DNA of 64,000 nt, from assembly GCA_014360195.1 (NCBI GenBank), contig JACIXY010000004.1:1-64000 (forward strand), written 5' to 3'. The stretch comes from Bacillota bacterium (GTDB lineage Bacteria; Bacillota; SHA-98; UBA4971). A program made the translations under genes and the position numbers. The first letter of the stretch is position 1. The number at the start of each line of letters is the position of its first letter. The notes under the pieces were generated by a model. The model was not told the DNA's origin. It saw only the letters and a list, made by a program, of their open reading frames with translations, and did no database searches. Below are positions 16,564 to 25,069 of this stretch, one piece after another.

Positions 16564-17643
16564 TCACGGACGCTCGAAAGTAGCGCCGAGCGCCTCCACC
16601 ACGTTCGTTATCTTGTTGTAAAGCGTTGACTTGTCGGAGCCGGCGAACAGGAGGCCCACCGCGCGGGCATTTTCGTCCACAAGCACCGACCCGGAGTCGC
16701 CCCCGTCGGCCATGGATCCCGTCATTATCTGGTCCCGGAAAGTCGCAGCGACGTTGCCCGAGTACACGACGCTCACGGTCGTATCGACCGAGGTTATCTC
16801 GCCAGTCGTCACCCCGGTGGTCCGCCCGCTCTTCTTCACCCGCATGCCAAGTTCGGGCTCGGTTATTCCCTGCAATTCGCCGAGTTCAAGGACCGGCGAT
16901 TCGATGGAGCCCGGATGCAGCGGGCGGGCTAGCGCTGCGTCCACGATGTTCACAGCAAAGGGAGAGTACGTCGTGACTATCTCCACCCGGGCCGGCGCCC
17001 TTGTGGCCCACAACCAGCTGTTGACGGCCCTCTCCGCAACCCTCGAAGCCATGCATGCGGGCACCCTCCCCGACATCTGGATGGGAACGAACCTCTCCAG
17101 GACGGCGATCTGGTCGCGCTCGACGGTCCCCCCGTCGGCCGCACCAGGCTGCACGATGGGGTCGCCCACCATCGCCCTGCCGTCGCGGCCCGAAGTGGCG
17201 TTGGCGAGCACGTGGTTGCAGGACAGGATGAAGGGCTGCCCGGTCCTCCTGTCCCACACAACTGCGCCGAACGTGCCTGCCGTGACCTGGTAATGCCCGA
17301 TGCTCACACCGGGCCGAGCCGGCCGCATCCGCGTCTGCCTGCCAGCCTGGTTAGCGAGATCTGCCGCGTTGTCCGTATCGCCCGCGCACCCCGCGTCCGG
17401 TCGCAGGAACCGGATCTCCCCGACCTCCACTACATCGGTGGGGATGCCGCGCACCTCGGCGGGGACCATCGACTGGGTAACGAGGATGTCCTTCGGGAGT
17501 TTCTTTTTCACAAGCACGACGATGCACTCGGTCGAGCCGCGGACGCCGGCTGTCGTCTTGTACCCGCGTCCGACTCCGACCACATTCGGCAGGCCCATCA
17601 GCCTCCACGTCGCATCCTCAAGGACGCGGGATATCTCCGCCAT
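16564..17643 (-). CDS. Trypsin-like serine protease domain protein (Nal1-like)
   Basis: A 359-residue protein with an N-terminal LPNVVGVGRGYK segment and a chymotrypsin-fold core. A plausible triad is H144 in LSCNHVLAN, D235 in NIVDAALA and S317 in DGGDSGSVL, matching the GDSGS nucleophile loop. The GHYQVTAGTFGAVVWD strand precedes the histidine. No signal peptide is seen, so it may act inside the cell or be exported unconventionally. ATG 17643 is preceded by GAGGTGATC. Substrate unknown. The subtilisin gene lies upstream, separated by a dispersed repeat element. Confidence 0.78.
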   Translation of the reverse strand: MAEISRVLEDATWRLMGLPNVVGVGRGYKTTAGVRGSTECIVVLVKKKLPKDILVTQSMVPAEVRGIPTDVVEVGEIRFLRPDAGCAGDTDNAADLANQAGRQTRMRPARPGVSIGHYQVTAGTFGAVVWDRRTGQPFILSCNHVLANATSGRDGRAMVGDPIVQPGAADGGTVERDQIAVLERFVPIQMSGRVPACMASRVAERAVNSWLWATRAPARVEIVTTYSPFAVNIVDAALARPLHPGSIESPVLELGELQGITEPELGMRVKKSGRTTGVTTGEITSVDTTVSVVYSGNVAATFRDQIMTGSMADGGDSGSVLVDENARAVGLLFAGSDKSTLYNKITNVVEALGATFERP

Positions 17644-17686
17644 GTCGGATCACCTCACCACGCATCTGCAGGTGAAACCCCCACAT

Positions 17687-17885
17687 CTAAGTGAGGGGAC
17701 GTTAGTCCTTGTCCCTTTGCCAGTAGTTGGCGGGTTGCCGGTGTTGCACTCGGGGACGGCACCCCAAGCGGGGCGCGCTTCGCCAAAACCCGGCCTGTCG
17801 GGTAAGTGGCCGGATTTTGACACCCCTCGTGCAAGCACCGGCAACCCCTCCCAAGAGTCGGGAGCATTTCTGCACCCCCGCTTAG
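17687..17885 (-). repeat. Dispersed inverted-end element, full copy
   Basis: 199 bp from CTAAGTGAGGGG to CCCCCGCTTAG. Inside are nested inverted pairs: GGGTTGCCGGTG with CACCGGCAACCCC, CCAAAACCCGGCC with GGCCGGATTTTG, a GGCACCCCAAGCGGGGCGC hairpin and a CTCCCAAGAGTCGGGAG hairpin. Its right end overlaps the subtilisin stop codon (TAA at 17884-17882). Confidence 0.9.
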
Positions 17886-19063
17886 GCCGAGCGCCGCACC
17901 CGTGAGATCGCCGCACCCGCGTTCACGAGGCCGGACCCCTGCTGGTCCAGGGAAAACCCCGGCAGCTTTGTGGCCGTCCCGCACACAACCTCGCGGACAT
18001 CGTCCCTGGTAAGGCCCGGCGACGCGGAGAGAAGCAGCGCCACCACTCCCGCAACGTGGGGGCACGCCATAGAGGTCCCGGTGAGGCTCTTGTAGCCGCC
18101 GTCCCTGTATGTCGAGTACACGTCCTCCCCCGGAGCCGCGACGGCCACCTGCGTGCCAGAGTTGCTGAACGACGCAATGCGGTCGTCCCGCGTCGACGCC
18201 GTCACCGCCATGACGTTGGGATCGCGGGCAGGATAAAGCACGCCGTCTCGCCTGCCGTCGTTGCCGGCGGCGGCGATCATGACGATGCCCGCCTCAGCAG
18301 CTTTGTTGATAGCCACGGTCAGCGCCCTGCTGGAATCGGCGGTCCCGAAGCTCATGTTGATAACCTGTACGCGGTTCGTTATGCACCACTCCATGCCCTG
18401 CACGATGTCGGATACCTGCCCCTGGCCTCTCGAGTCGAAGGCTTTCACAGCATACAGCCTCGCTTCGGGTGCAACTCCCACTACCCCGAAGTCGTTGTCG
18501 AGAGCTGCGATGGTGCCAGCCACGTGAGTGCCGTGGCCGTTGTCGTCAACTACGTCGGTGGTCTCATTGATGCAGTCGAATCCGCCTTCGATGTTCGCTT
18601 TGAGATCAGGGTGGCTCATGTCGATGCCCGTATCAAGCACAGCCACCCGCACCCCTCTTCCCGTGGCGCTCCCCCATGCCTCCGGGGCCCGCACCCTCGT
18701 GATCCCCCACGGCACCGTCTGCTTGCGCGGCCACGGGCGTGGCCTGGGAATGAAAAAGCAGGCACCAGCGATGTGAATAACGAAGTCGTCCTCGACCCAC
18801 GCCACCTCGCCGGCACGCGAAAGAAGGCTCATAGCCGTCGCTTCCTCGGGAAAGACGCATGCCGCGCCGTTGATGATGGGCAGCGACTTCCTGAGCTTCC
18901 CCCCGCATTCCTCCACGATGGAACGGACCCTTTCAGGGCCCACGCTAGGTTCGAACAAAATGATCTTTTGGACCGGCCGGGATCCGGCCCCGCTGGCCCC
19001 CTGGCGCGATCGCCGCGCAAGAGCAGCAAGTGCCATAAGGTAGACGGCATAACTCGGGAGCAT
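17882..19063 (-). CDS. Subtilisin-family serine protease (S8) with I9-type propeptide
   Basis: Secreted-type endopeptidase of 393 residues. Residues 1-20 are hydrophobic and positively charged and could act as a weak signal/anchor. Residues ~31-98 form an inhibitor-I9-like propeptide (KIILFEPSVGPERVRSIVEE to VAWVEDDFVIHI). The catalytic domain has D144 in VLDTGID, H177 in NGHGTHVAGT, the oxyanion N268 in AAGNDG and S331 in GTSMACPHVAG. ATG 19063 is nine bases after AAGGAGG. The stop codon lies in a repeat-element terminus. Likely extracellular protein degradation. Confidence 0.93.
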   Translation of the reverse strand: MLPSYAVYLMALAALARRSRQGASGAGSRPVQKIILFEPSVGPERVRSIVEECGGKLRKSLPIINGAACVFPEEATAMSLLSRAGEVAWVEDDFVIHIAGACFFIPRPRPWPRKQTVPWGITRVRAPEAWGSATGRGVRVAVLDTGIDMSHPDLKANIEGGFDCINETTDVVDDNGHGTHVAGTIAALDNDFGVVGVAPEARLYAVKAFDSRGQGQVSDIVQGMEWCITNRVQVINMSFGTADSSRALTVAINKAAEAGIVMIAAAGNDGRRDGVLYPARDPNVMAVTASTRDDRIASFSNSGTQVAVAAPGEDVYSTYRDGGYKSLTGTSMACPHVAGVVALLLSASPGLTRDDVREVVCGTATKLPGFSLDQQGSGLVNAGAAISRVRRSA

Positions 19064-19230
19064 GTGCCTGGTCCTCCTTCATGGCAGACTTTCATGACGA
19101 TAAATCATATTCCTAAACTGAGGGGTCGGTGAGTGAGGAAGCCCTGCGGCGCCTCACTCTCACGCAGAAGGGCCCCGGCCATGGAGGCCGAAGGCCCTTC
19201 GTGCGAGGAGGCTGTGAGTTGGTAGCCAGG

Positions 19231-19344
19231 TCATGCTCCCCAGGCGTAGCTTGCGACGAGCACCCTGGAGAACGCGACGAGCTGCGGCAGCAACAGAACG
19301 AACAGGAGTATGATGATCCACCAGTGTTCGAGTTGCTGTACCAC
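19231..19344 (-). CDS. Single-span micropeptide, family member 1 (divergent)
   Basis: A 37-residue peptide, MVQQLEHWWIIILLFVLLLPQLVAF and onward, starting at GTG 19344 eight bases after GGAGG. It shares the WWIIILLFVLL(L/I/V)P core with the two next genes but its C-terminal half differs (ends SYAWGA). One membrane span with the N-terminus probably inside or out is all that can be said. It is the last of three tandem minus-strand copies. Confidence 0.75.
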   Translation of the reverse strand: MVQQLEHWWIIILLFVLLLPQLVAFSRVLVASYAWGA

Positions 19345-19391
19345 CTTTTGCTCCTCCCCGTTTCCCCGACTTCACCCACCCGCTGCGTGCG

Positions 19392-19499
19392 CTACGCGCT
19401 CTTGCCCCACGGGAAGCACGGGAAGATGATCAGGAATATCGGGACGAGCAAGACGAAGAGCAGTATGATTATCCACCAGAAGTGGGTCTCCTGGGTCAT
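19392..19499 (-). CDS. Single-span micropeptide, family member 2
   Basis: A 35-residue peptide beginning MTQETHFWWIIILLFVLLVP and ending IIFPCFPWGKSA. The ATG at 19499 has AAAGGAGG nine bases upstream. It is nearly identical in its first 24 residues to member 3 (MTQE-FWWIIILLFVLL), which shows a recent paralogous pair. A hydrophobic span of ~22 residues is followed by a short FP-rich tail with a terminal lysine. Confidence 0.8.
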   Translation of the reverse strand: MTQETHFWWIIILLFVLLVPIFLIIFPCFPWGKSA

Positions 19500-19631
19500 A
19501 CGAAGACCTCCTTTCTTCATCTATCATGAGGTGCGAAGCCGTCTGGCGGCAGGTGACTCCAAACCGCCCGGCCCGACGGACCACCGGACACTCCCGTTGC
19601 CCTGCCTCCCCGCGTGCAGGCCTTGATGTAA

Positions 19632-19739
19632 TCAGGCCTTCTTGCTCCACGGGAAGAACGGGAAGAAGATCAGGAACATTGGGATGAGCAAGACGAAGAG
19701 CAGTATGATTATCCACCAGAACTGGATCTCTTGCGTCAC
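19632..19739 (-). CDS. Single-span micropeptide, family member 3
   Basis: A 35-residue peptide beginning MTQEIQFWWIIILLFVLLIP and ending FFPFFPWSKKA, starting at GTG 19739 eight bases after GGAGGT. First of three tandem minus-strand paralogues. Size and one-span layout recall the tiny YjcZ-type sporulation membrane proteins of Bacillota, but the motif is different and I do not claim homology. Confidence 0.8.
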   Translation of the reverse strand: MTQEIQFWWIIILLFVLLIPMFLIFFPFFPWSKKA

Positions 19740-20036
19740 CTGTCATACCTCCCTTCATTTCCGTGCGCAGGGGCGCCTGAAGGACCTACCTTAGCTCTAT
19801 CACACGGCCTCTTCGACTATAGGCGATCCCTTCGGACGACGCCTGCCTCGCTATTATAATATGGAGAGGTGTTCCACTTTGCTCCTCCGACCGTCTGCTG
19901 CTCGTTCCGCCGTGACCACGTGAACCGCCTCGGCTGCTGGACAATCCTGCCCCGGAGTCTGGCGAAAAGCATCCTACGGTTACTCCCCGACGGGCGACCG
20001 CCGTCCGGGTACCAGTACCCGTACCCGGACCCCTGC

Positions 20037-20399
20037 TTAGCTTTCGCCGGGTGAGACACTCGCGCTGCCCTCGCCCGGACGGGATGACAGGGCGTCTCTG
20101 ATCTCCACAGGCACGCCTCCCAGGCTCATGTCAGCAACCGCCTGGAGAACCACGCCAAGAAGCCGGCGCCGGGCCTCCTCTGGCATCGACGACAGGAAAC
20201 TATGTGCGATCTTCGTAAGTTCGACGGGGTCGAAGAGCTGAGCGTCCGAATACCCAAGCCCACCCAGAAGACCTTTGACCCGCTCCTGGTTCTCGGGAGA
20301 GATGCCCACATCACGCAGGATCCCTGCGAGCGAAGCTCCCTCGTTTTGCTGCAGACTCTCGCGGATTCTCGATGTGATTCCCTCAATCTCGTTCGCCAT
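20037..20399 (-). CDS. Conserved-looking hypothetical protein
   Basis: A 120-residue, mainly helical, soluble protein starting at MANEIEGITSRIRESLQQNE. I recognise no family. It reads as two helical pairs (GILRDVGISPENQERVKGLLGGLGY and ELTKIAHSFLSSMPEEARRRLLGVVLQAVADM) with a Ser/Gly-rich acidic tail. It is divergent from the coiled-coil gene at 20648 and sits amid the micropeptide genes. In-frame ATG/GTG codons up to 20585 would add a low-quality extension and are rejected. The 19740-20036 gap upstream of the micropeptides holds no other gene that I can see. Confidence 0.7.
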   Translation of the reverse strand: MANEIEGITSRIRESLQQNEGASLAGILRDVGISPENQERVKGLLGGLGYSDAQLFDPVELTKIAHSFLSSMPEEARRRLLGVVLQAVADMSLGGVPVEIRDALSSRPGEGSASVSPGES

Positions 20400-20647
20400 G
20401 CGCGTTATGCCCCACCTTCCCGGTCCGCGGCCTCCCGCGTACACCGAAGTACTCGTGCAGGGACGGCGCCCCGCGCTGATAGATCGTATTCGGAAGGGCA
20501 GGTTTTGGTGAGACGCGGACACCAGGAGCCAGCCCGCACATATTAGGGTAAGTGTCGCTCCCGCACAGTCTCGACCGAGGGTCATATAATGTAGTGCCGA
20601 CCGATACGAGACTCAAGGGGCATAGATAGGCAGCGGGGTGGTTTTCC

Positions 20648-21385
20648 ATGGAGGTTCAGGATAACAGGGATTCCCGTCGAGAGATACAGACTCTACAGGA
20701 GGCGGTGGCCCAACAGAACCTGGTATTGCAGCGGCTGGAACGAAGCCTCAAACGTCTCGAGGAGTCCTACGACAGGATGTCATCAAGGGTCGATGCCATA
20801 GAAACCGCCCGGCCCGGAAACGGCCCGGCGGAGACGACCCCCGCAGTGGAGAAAGGCCGCGCCGGGGCCCCAGGCAGCTTTATGAGGTCCGGCGGCCAGA
20901 GCAGGGAGCTCGTGCGCGAGCGGGTTTCCCGCACCCACGGCAACCCGGCTGCCGCTCAGGTGCCGGGCGTGGACGCTCCATCTGTAGGGCACGATGAATC
21001 CACGCACGATGAAAGTGGACAAAGCGACGCCTCGCAGGGACCCAGCACGCCGGCATCGCGTCCGAACCTGCTCTCCCGCGCGAAGACGGCGCTTCGTGGG
21101 GCTATAGCTGATGGAACCGTAAATAGCACTCTCGACAGGATTCAGTCTTCGCTCAAGCTGGCCGACGAGGCAGCGGGAGCGCTTTCACAGATCAGTGCCA
21201 TGGTCAAAGCGTCGCTCGAGCAAAGTGCAGGTGTCCAGGGATCAGGAGCGCCACCGCCCCCCGGTGTGTCCCTTCCGCTCCTTCTCGACCTCGCAAAGAC
21301 ACCGCAGTTTCAGAAGTTCGTCGCAGCCATGCTCACGCACTTCCTGATGGACGTCGACCCAGACCAGGCACCGGTTTCTAGCTAG
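20648..21385 (+). CDS. Coiled-coil hypothetical protein
   Basis: A 245-residue soluble protein of unknown family. Residues ~10-55 form a strong coiled coil (REIQTLQEAVAQQNLVLQRL and on). Residues ~56-140 are a low-complexity Pro/Ser/Gly linker. Residues ~141-205 are helical (LLSRAKTALRGAIADGTVNS, then IQSSLKLADEAAGALSQISA), and a short C-terminal block reads LPLLLDLAKTPQFQKFVAAM. It is followed after 53 bp by the fourth micropeptide gene on the same strand, so the two may be co-transcribed. A TATAAT at 20585-20590 without a matching -35 is the only promoter sign upstream. Confidence 0.75.
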   Translation: MEVQDNRDSRREIQTLQEAVAQQNLVLQRLERSLKRLEESYDRMSSRVDAIETARPGNGPAETTPAVEKGRAGAPGSFMRSGGQSRELVRERVSRTHGNPAAAQVPGVDAPSVGHDESTHDESGQSDASQGPSTPASRPNLLSRAKTALRGAIADGTVNSTLDRIQSSLKLADEAAGALSQISAMVKASLEQSAGVQGSGAPPPPGVSLPLLLDLAKTPQFQKFVAAMLTHFLMDVDPDQAPVSS

Positions 21386-21438
21386 CCGTCCAGGACCCGG
21401 CAGGGTGATGCGGCCCACTCCGAAAGGAGGTATCCTAG

Positions 21439-21549
21439 ATGACCCAGGAATTCTTCACGCTGATGTGGATAATCGTTCTTTCCATAATTGTCATTATAGC
21501 GATACTATTCCTTTGCTTCTTCATCCCATGGCACGCTAGCCAGGACTAA
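21439..21549 (+). CDS. Single-span micropeptide, family member 4
   Basis: A 36-residue peptide, MTQEFFTLMWIIVLSIIVII then AILFLCFFIPWHASQD, starting at ATG 21439 behind AAAGGAGG. It shares the MTQE start, an aromatic-WII core and a final PW with the minus-strand copies but is more diverged. It directly follows the coiled-coil gene, tying the micropeptide family to this locus. Confidence 0.8.
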   Translation: MTQEFFTLMWIIVLSIIVIIAILFLCFFIPWHASQD

Positions 21550-21578
21550 CACGCAAGTAGCCGTGTCACGTCAGGACA

Positions 21579-21607
21579 GGGGTGGGCGCCGCATCAGGCC
21601 CCACCCC
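21579..21607 (+). terminator. GC hairpin between converging genes
   Basis: GGGGTGGG (21579-21586) pairs perfectly with CCCACCCC (21600-21607). It lies 30 bp after the fourth micropeptide gene and 66 bp beyond the sucD stop on the other strand. No T-run follows, so it may be a bidirectional but imperfect terminator. Confidence 0.45.
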
Positions 21608-21672
21608 CTGCGCCATCCTGTGTGCCATACCCACGGCTTCCTCACCGAGGTTCGCCGGCTGCCTGGCCCAGG

Positions 21673-22548
21673 CTACTTCAACGCGCTCATCACGAGTCTC
21701 GGGATCTCGCCTATGCTGTCTGCGACCGGCACCCCTGCTTCGTGGAACGCCTTCACCTTCGACTCAGCGGTCCCCATGTTGCCTGAGACTATGGCGCCGG
21801 CGTGACCCATTCGTTTGCCCGGCGGAGCGGTCCGCCCTGATACAAAGGCGATGACCGGCTTGGTCATGTTCTCACGGATAAAAGCCGCAGCATCCTCCTC
21901 ATCCCGCCCTCCGATCTCCCCTATGAGCACCACGGCCCTGGTGTCAGGGTCGCTTTCGAACTCTGCAAGGCAGTCGACAAAGTTCGTTCCAATTATCGGA
22001 TCGCCCCCTACGCCAACGCAGGTGGATTGGCCGATCCCTCTCGCGCTGAGAAGGCTCACCACCTCGTAGGTGAGGGTCCCACTCCTCGACACAAGGCCCA
22101 CGGGGCCGGGAGTAAAGATACGCCCGGGCATGATGCCTACAAGGGCCTTGCCGCATGTCACAAGGCCCGGGCAGTTCGGCCCGATTACCCGCCCCTTCCA
22201 TCCTCGTGCCTTTGCCGCATCCAGCAAGTTCATTACGTCGAGCGTCGGGATCCCCTCCGTGATGCACACGACAATCCCGATCCCGGCAGCGAGCGCCTCG
22301 GCTGCAGCGTCGGCCGCCGCAGAAGCCGGCACAAACACGCACGAAGCGTTGGCGCCCGTTTCTCGCACGGCCTCCGCCACGGTGTCAAAGACGGGAATAC
22401 CATCGACGTGGGCGCCGCCTCGCCCTGGGGTGACTCCTGCCACCACGTTCGTGCCGTATTCCTTCATGCGACCGGCGTGAAACCGGCCCTCTCTGCCGGT
22501 AATGCCCTGAACCACAAGCCTCGTATCGTCACCTACGAAGATACCCAT
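21673..22548 (-). CDS. sucD: Succinyl-CoA synthetase alpha subunit
   Basis: With SucC interconverts succinate + CoA + NTP and succinyl-CoA. The 291-residue product has the CoA-binding [14 protein letters not shown], the GPNCPGLV loop, [10 protein letters not shown] and the phosphohistidine motif [12 protein letters not shown] 22548 lies inside the 3' end of sucC (16-bp overlap), so coupled translation is expected. Longer in-frame starts would lie within sucC and are rejected. Last gene of the hdr-tfr-kor-suc cluster. Confidence 0.96.
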   Translation of the reverse strand: MGIFVGDDTRLVVQGITGREGRFHAGRMKEYGTNVVAGVTPGRGGAHVDGIPVFDTVAEAVRETGANASCVFVPASAAADAAAEALAAGIGIVVCITEGIPTLDVMNLLDAAKARGWKGRVIGPNCPGLVTCGKALVGIMPGRIFTPGPVGLVSRSGTLTYEVVSLLSARGIGQSTCVGVGGDPIIGTNFVDCLAEFESDPDTRAVVLIGEIGGRDEEDAAAFIRENMTKPVIAFVSGRTAPPGKRMGHAGAIVSGNMGTAESKVKAFHEAGVPVADSIGEIPRLVMSALK

Positions 22549-23690
22549 CGCTTCACCCCTCCCGACGCAAGCGCCACGGCCTGCCTCGCCGCATCGGCCA
22601 TACCCTCGGCCGCCACAACGGAAGCTTCCCGCAAGAGCGCCCTGCCTTCCTCCTCCCTGGTGCCCGCAAGCCTCACGACCATGGGCACGCGCACGCTCAC
22701 CGACTCGGCCGCGGCAAGAAGACCGGAGGCTACCTCGTCGCACCGCGTGATGCCGCCGAACACGTTGATGAGGATGGCTTTCACGCGGCCGTCCATCAGG
22801 ATGAGTTCAAGTGCGTTCCTGACCACATCGGCCCTGGCGCCGCCGCCGATGTCGAGGAAGTTCGCAGCACGGCCGCCTTCAGCGCTGATGGCATCGAGCG
22901 TTGCCATGACAAGCCCGGCCCCGTTCCCGATGACGCCGATGCTGCCGTCCAGCTTGACATAGGTGAGGCCCCGCCTGTGAGCCTCACGCTCGAGCGGGTC
23001 ATCGCTGTCCTCTTCCGCAAGCGCCTGATACTCGGGGTGGCGCACAAGGGCGTTGTCGTCGATGGTGATCTTGGCATCCGCAGCGATCACATGGCCGTCC
23101 TCGGACAGCATGAGCGGGTTGATCTCCGCAAGCGACGCGTCCTCGCGCACAAACAGTCGGAAGAGGCTCGCGATATACGTCCCCGCCGCGCCCACCGCCT
23201 TCCTATCGAATCCTGCGGCGAGCGCAAGCGACCTTGCCTGCCACGGCTCGAATCCTTCCCGAGGGCTCACCCAGAGCCGAGCGATCTTCTCGGGCGACCG
23301 CGCGGCCACCTCCTCGATGTCCACCCCGCCCTCGCTAGCCGCCATCACCACGATGGAGCGGCGGGCGCGGTCTATCGTGATTCCAGCATAATATTCCCTC
23401 GCCGCCTTCACGGCCTCTTCCACGAGCACCTTTGTCACCGCGAGGCCCTTGATGTTCATCCCGAGAATGCGCGACGCTTGACACCTGGCCTCGTCCGGCG
23501 TAGCGGCAACCGCAATGCCACCGGCCTTGCCTCTGCCCCCCACGTGGACCTGGGCCTTCACGGCGACCGCGCATCCCAGCCTCGCTGCAATCTCGCCTGC
23601 CTCGTCGGCGGTGCGCGCAACCTCGCCGCGCGGGGTTCGGATCCCGTAGCGTCTCATTATCTCCTTCGCCTGGTATTCATGGAGTTTCAT
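22533..23690 (-). CDS. sucC: Succinyl-CoA synthetase beta subunit
   Basis: ATP-grasp subunit that carries the nucleotide site. The 385-residue product has the N-terminal [41 protein letters not shown] and the C-terminal LDIGGGA and [16 protein letters not shown] segments. Its ATG overlaps the korC stop codon by 4 bp (ATGA). With Kor this links succinate to 2-oxoglutarate; the direction depends on ferredoxin supply. Confidence 0.96.
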   Translation of the reverse strand: MKLHEYQAKEIMRRYGIRTPRGEVARTADEAGEIAARLGCAVAVKAQVHVGGRGKAGGIAVAATPDEARCQASRILGMNIKGLAVTKVLVEEAVKAAREYYAGITIDRARRSIVVMAASEGGVDIEEVAARSPEKIARLWVSPREGFEPWQARSLALAAGFDRKAVGAAGTYIASLFRLFVREDASLAEINPLMLSEDGHVIAADAKITIDDNALVRHPEYQALAEEDSDDPLEREAHRRGLTYVKLDGSIGVIGNGAGLVMATLDAISAEGGRAANFLDIGGGARADVVRNALELILMDGRVKAILINVFGGITRCDEVASGLLAAAESVSVRVPMVVRLAGTREEEGRALLREASVVAAEGMADAARQAVALASGGVKRWVSS

Positions 23691-24235
23691 GTCGCACCCA
23701 AAGCCTCCCTCGCCCGCTTCATCCCCAGCCTGAACGCCTTGAGGTTCAGGTCCTCCGTTCCTTTCGGGACTCGCTCTCTCACAGCCCGCTCAGCCGCCTC
23801 CGGCGTCGCAAGGCCCGTAATCCCCACAAGCGCGCCAAGAGCCACCATGTTCGCAGTCACCTGCCGGCCTGCCTCGTGCCTTGCGATGTCTGTGATAGGA
23901 AGGCGCACCACGCGCGCCCCTTCTACATCCGGCACTGTCTTCACGTTCGTCTCGTCTACCACGACCACCCCGCCGCGCTTCACCCGGCGCGCATACTTGT
24001 TGCACGCTTCCTGAGACATCACGAGGACGACGTCGGGTGTGCCCACTTTAGGGTAGTCGATGGCCTCGTCGGCGATGATGACCTCGGCGCGGCTCGCTCC
24101 GCCTCGCGCCTCCGGCCCGTACGACTGCGTCTGGACCACCTCATGGCCGTCGTGGATGGCGGCCTCTGCGAGGATGATGCCCGCGAGGATCAGCCCCTGC
24201 CCCCCGCTCCCTGAGAGCCGGACCTCCTTACGCAT
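23687..24235 (-). CDS. korC: 2-oxoglutarate:ferredoxin oxidoreductase gamma subunit
   Basis: The CoA-binding/gamma domain of the four-subunit enzyme. The 182-residue product starts MRKEVRLSGSGGQGLILAG, the typical glycine-rich start, and has QTQSYGPEARGGASRAEV and a central GGVVVVDE segment. ATG 24235 overlaps the korB end by 8 bp. It could serve another 2-oxoacid (2-oxoisovalerate, pyruvate), but adjacency to sucCD favours 2-oxoglutarate. Confidence 0.92.
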   Translation of the reverse strand: MRKEVRLSGSGGQGLILAGIILAEAAIHDGHEVVQTQSYGPEARGGASRAEVIIADEAIDYPKVGTPDVVLVMSQEACNKYARRVKRGGVVVVDETNVKTVPDVEGARVVRLPITDIARHEAGRQVTANMVALGALVGITGLATPEAAERAVRERVPKGTEDLNLKAFRLGMKRAREALGAT

Positions 24236-25061
24236 CCTCCTCAGCCTCCTCTTTCTGCGCCGCCTCAATGACAGCAGCGTACCGCCCGGTATACTCGGGC
24301 CTGGTCCTCGTGCCAAGCTCACCTATCCTGAACTTGCCCACAAGTTCCTCCGCGGACATTTTCGCCGCGGCAGCCACAGGCACGGCGTGCTCCTTCTGCC
24401 ACTTCAGCATGTCCACGGCGGACCTCATGTTGTTGCGCCTGCCGTAGTAAGTCGGGCACTGCGTGATGGCCTCCACGAACGAGAACCCTTCGGTGGCTAT
24501 AGCCTTTGCGATGAGCTTTGACAGGAGCAGAGCGTGATAAGCGGTGCCGCGGGCGACGTAGCTCGCCCCGGCCGCGTAAACCAGGTCGCACAGGTCGAAG
24601 GGCTCCTCGATATTCCCGTACGGCGCCGTGCTCGCTAAACTTCCCGTCGGAGTCATGGGCGAGTACTGGCCGCTCGTCATCCCATAGATGCTGTTGTTGA
24701 AGCACACGGTGGTGATGCCGATGTTGCGGCGCGCCGCGTGTATGAGATGGTTCCCGCCTATCGCGGCGGCGTCACCGTCCCCGGTGAGCACGATCACTTT
24801 CAGCTCGGGTTTCGCCATCTTGATTCCGGTGGCAAAGGCGATGGCCCTGCCGTGGGTCGTATGGAGCGTGTTGAAGTCGAGATAACCCGGTGCTCTCGAG
24901 GCGCACCCAATCCCTGACACCACGCACACCTGATCCTTGTCGAGGCCCAGTGAGTCTATGGCCCGCAGCACGGCGCCAAGCACTATCCCATGCCCGCACC
25001 CTGCGCACCATATGTGAGGCATCTTGCTCGTCCGCAGGTAGTGAGTTACAGGCATCGCCAT
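24228..25061 (-). CDS. korB: 2-oxoglutarate:ferredoxin oxidoreductase beta subunit
   Basis: Thiamine-diphosphate subunit. The ~277-residue product has the cluster-region WCAGCGHG, the TPP/Mg motif GDGDAAAIGGNH, and FNNSIYGMTSGQYSPMT. The start at 25061 (MAMPVTHYLR) is chosen behind GGGAGG; a GTG four codons earlier overlaps the korA stop. Both keep the operon spacing essentially zero. Confidence 0.94.
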   Translation of the reverse strand: MAMPVTHYLRTSKMPHIWCAGCGHGIVLGAVLRAIDSLGLDKDQVCVVSGIGCASRAPGYLDFNTLHTTHGRAIAFATGIKMAKPELKVIVLTGDGDAAAIGGNHLIHAARRNIGITTVCFNNSIYGMTSGQYSPMTPTGSLASTAPYGNIEEPFDLCDLVYAAGASYVARGTAYHALLLSKLIAKAIATEGFSFVEAITQCPTYYGRRNNMRSAVDMLKWQKEHAVPVAAAAKMSAEELVGKFRIGELGTRTRPEYTGRYAAVIEAAQKEEAEEDA

Positions 25062-25069
25062 CGCTCTCG

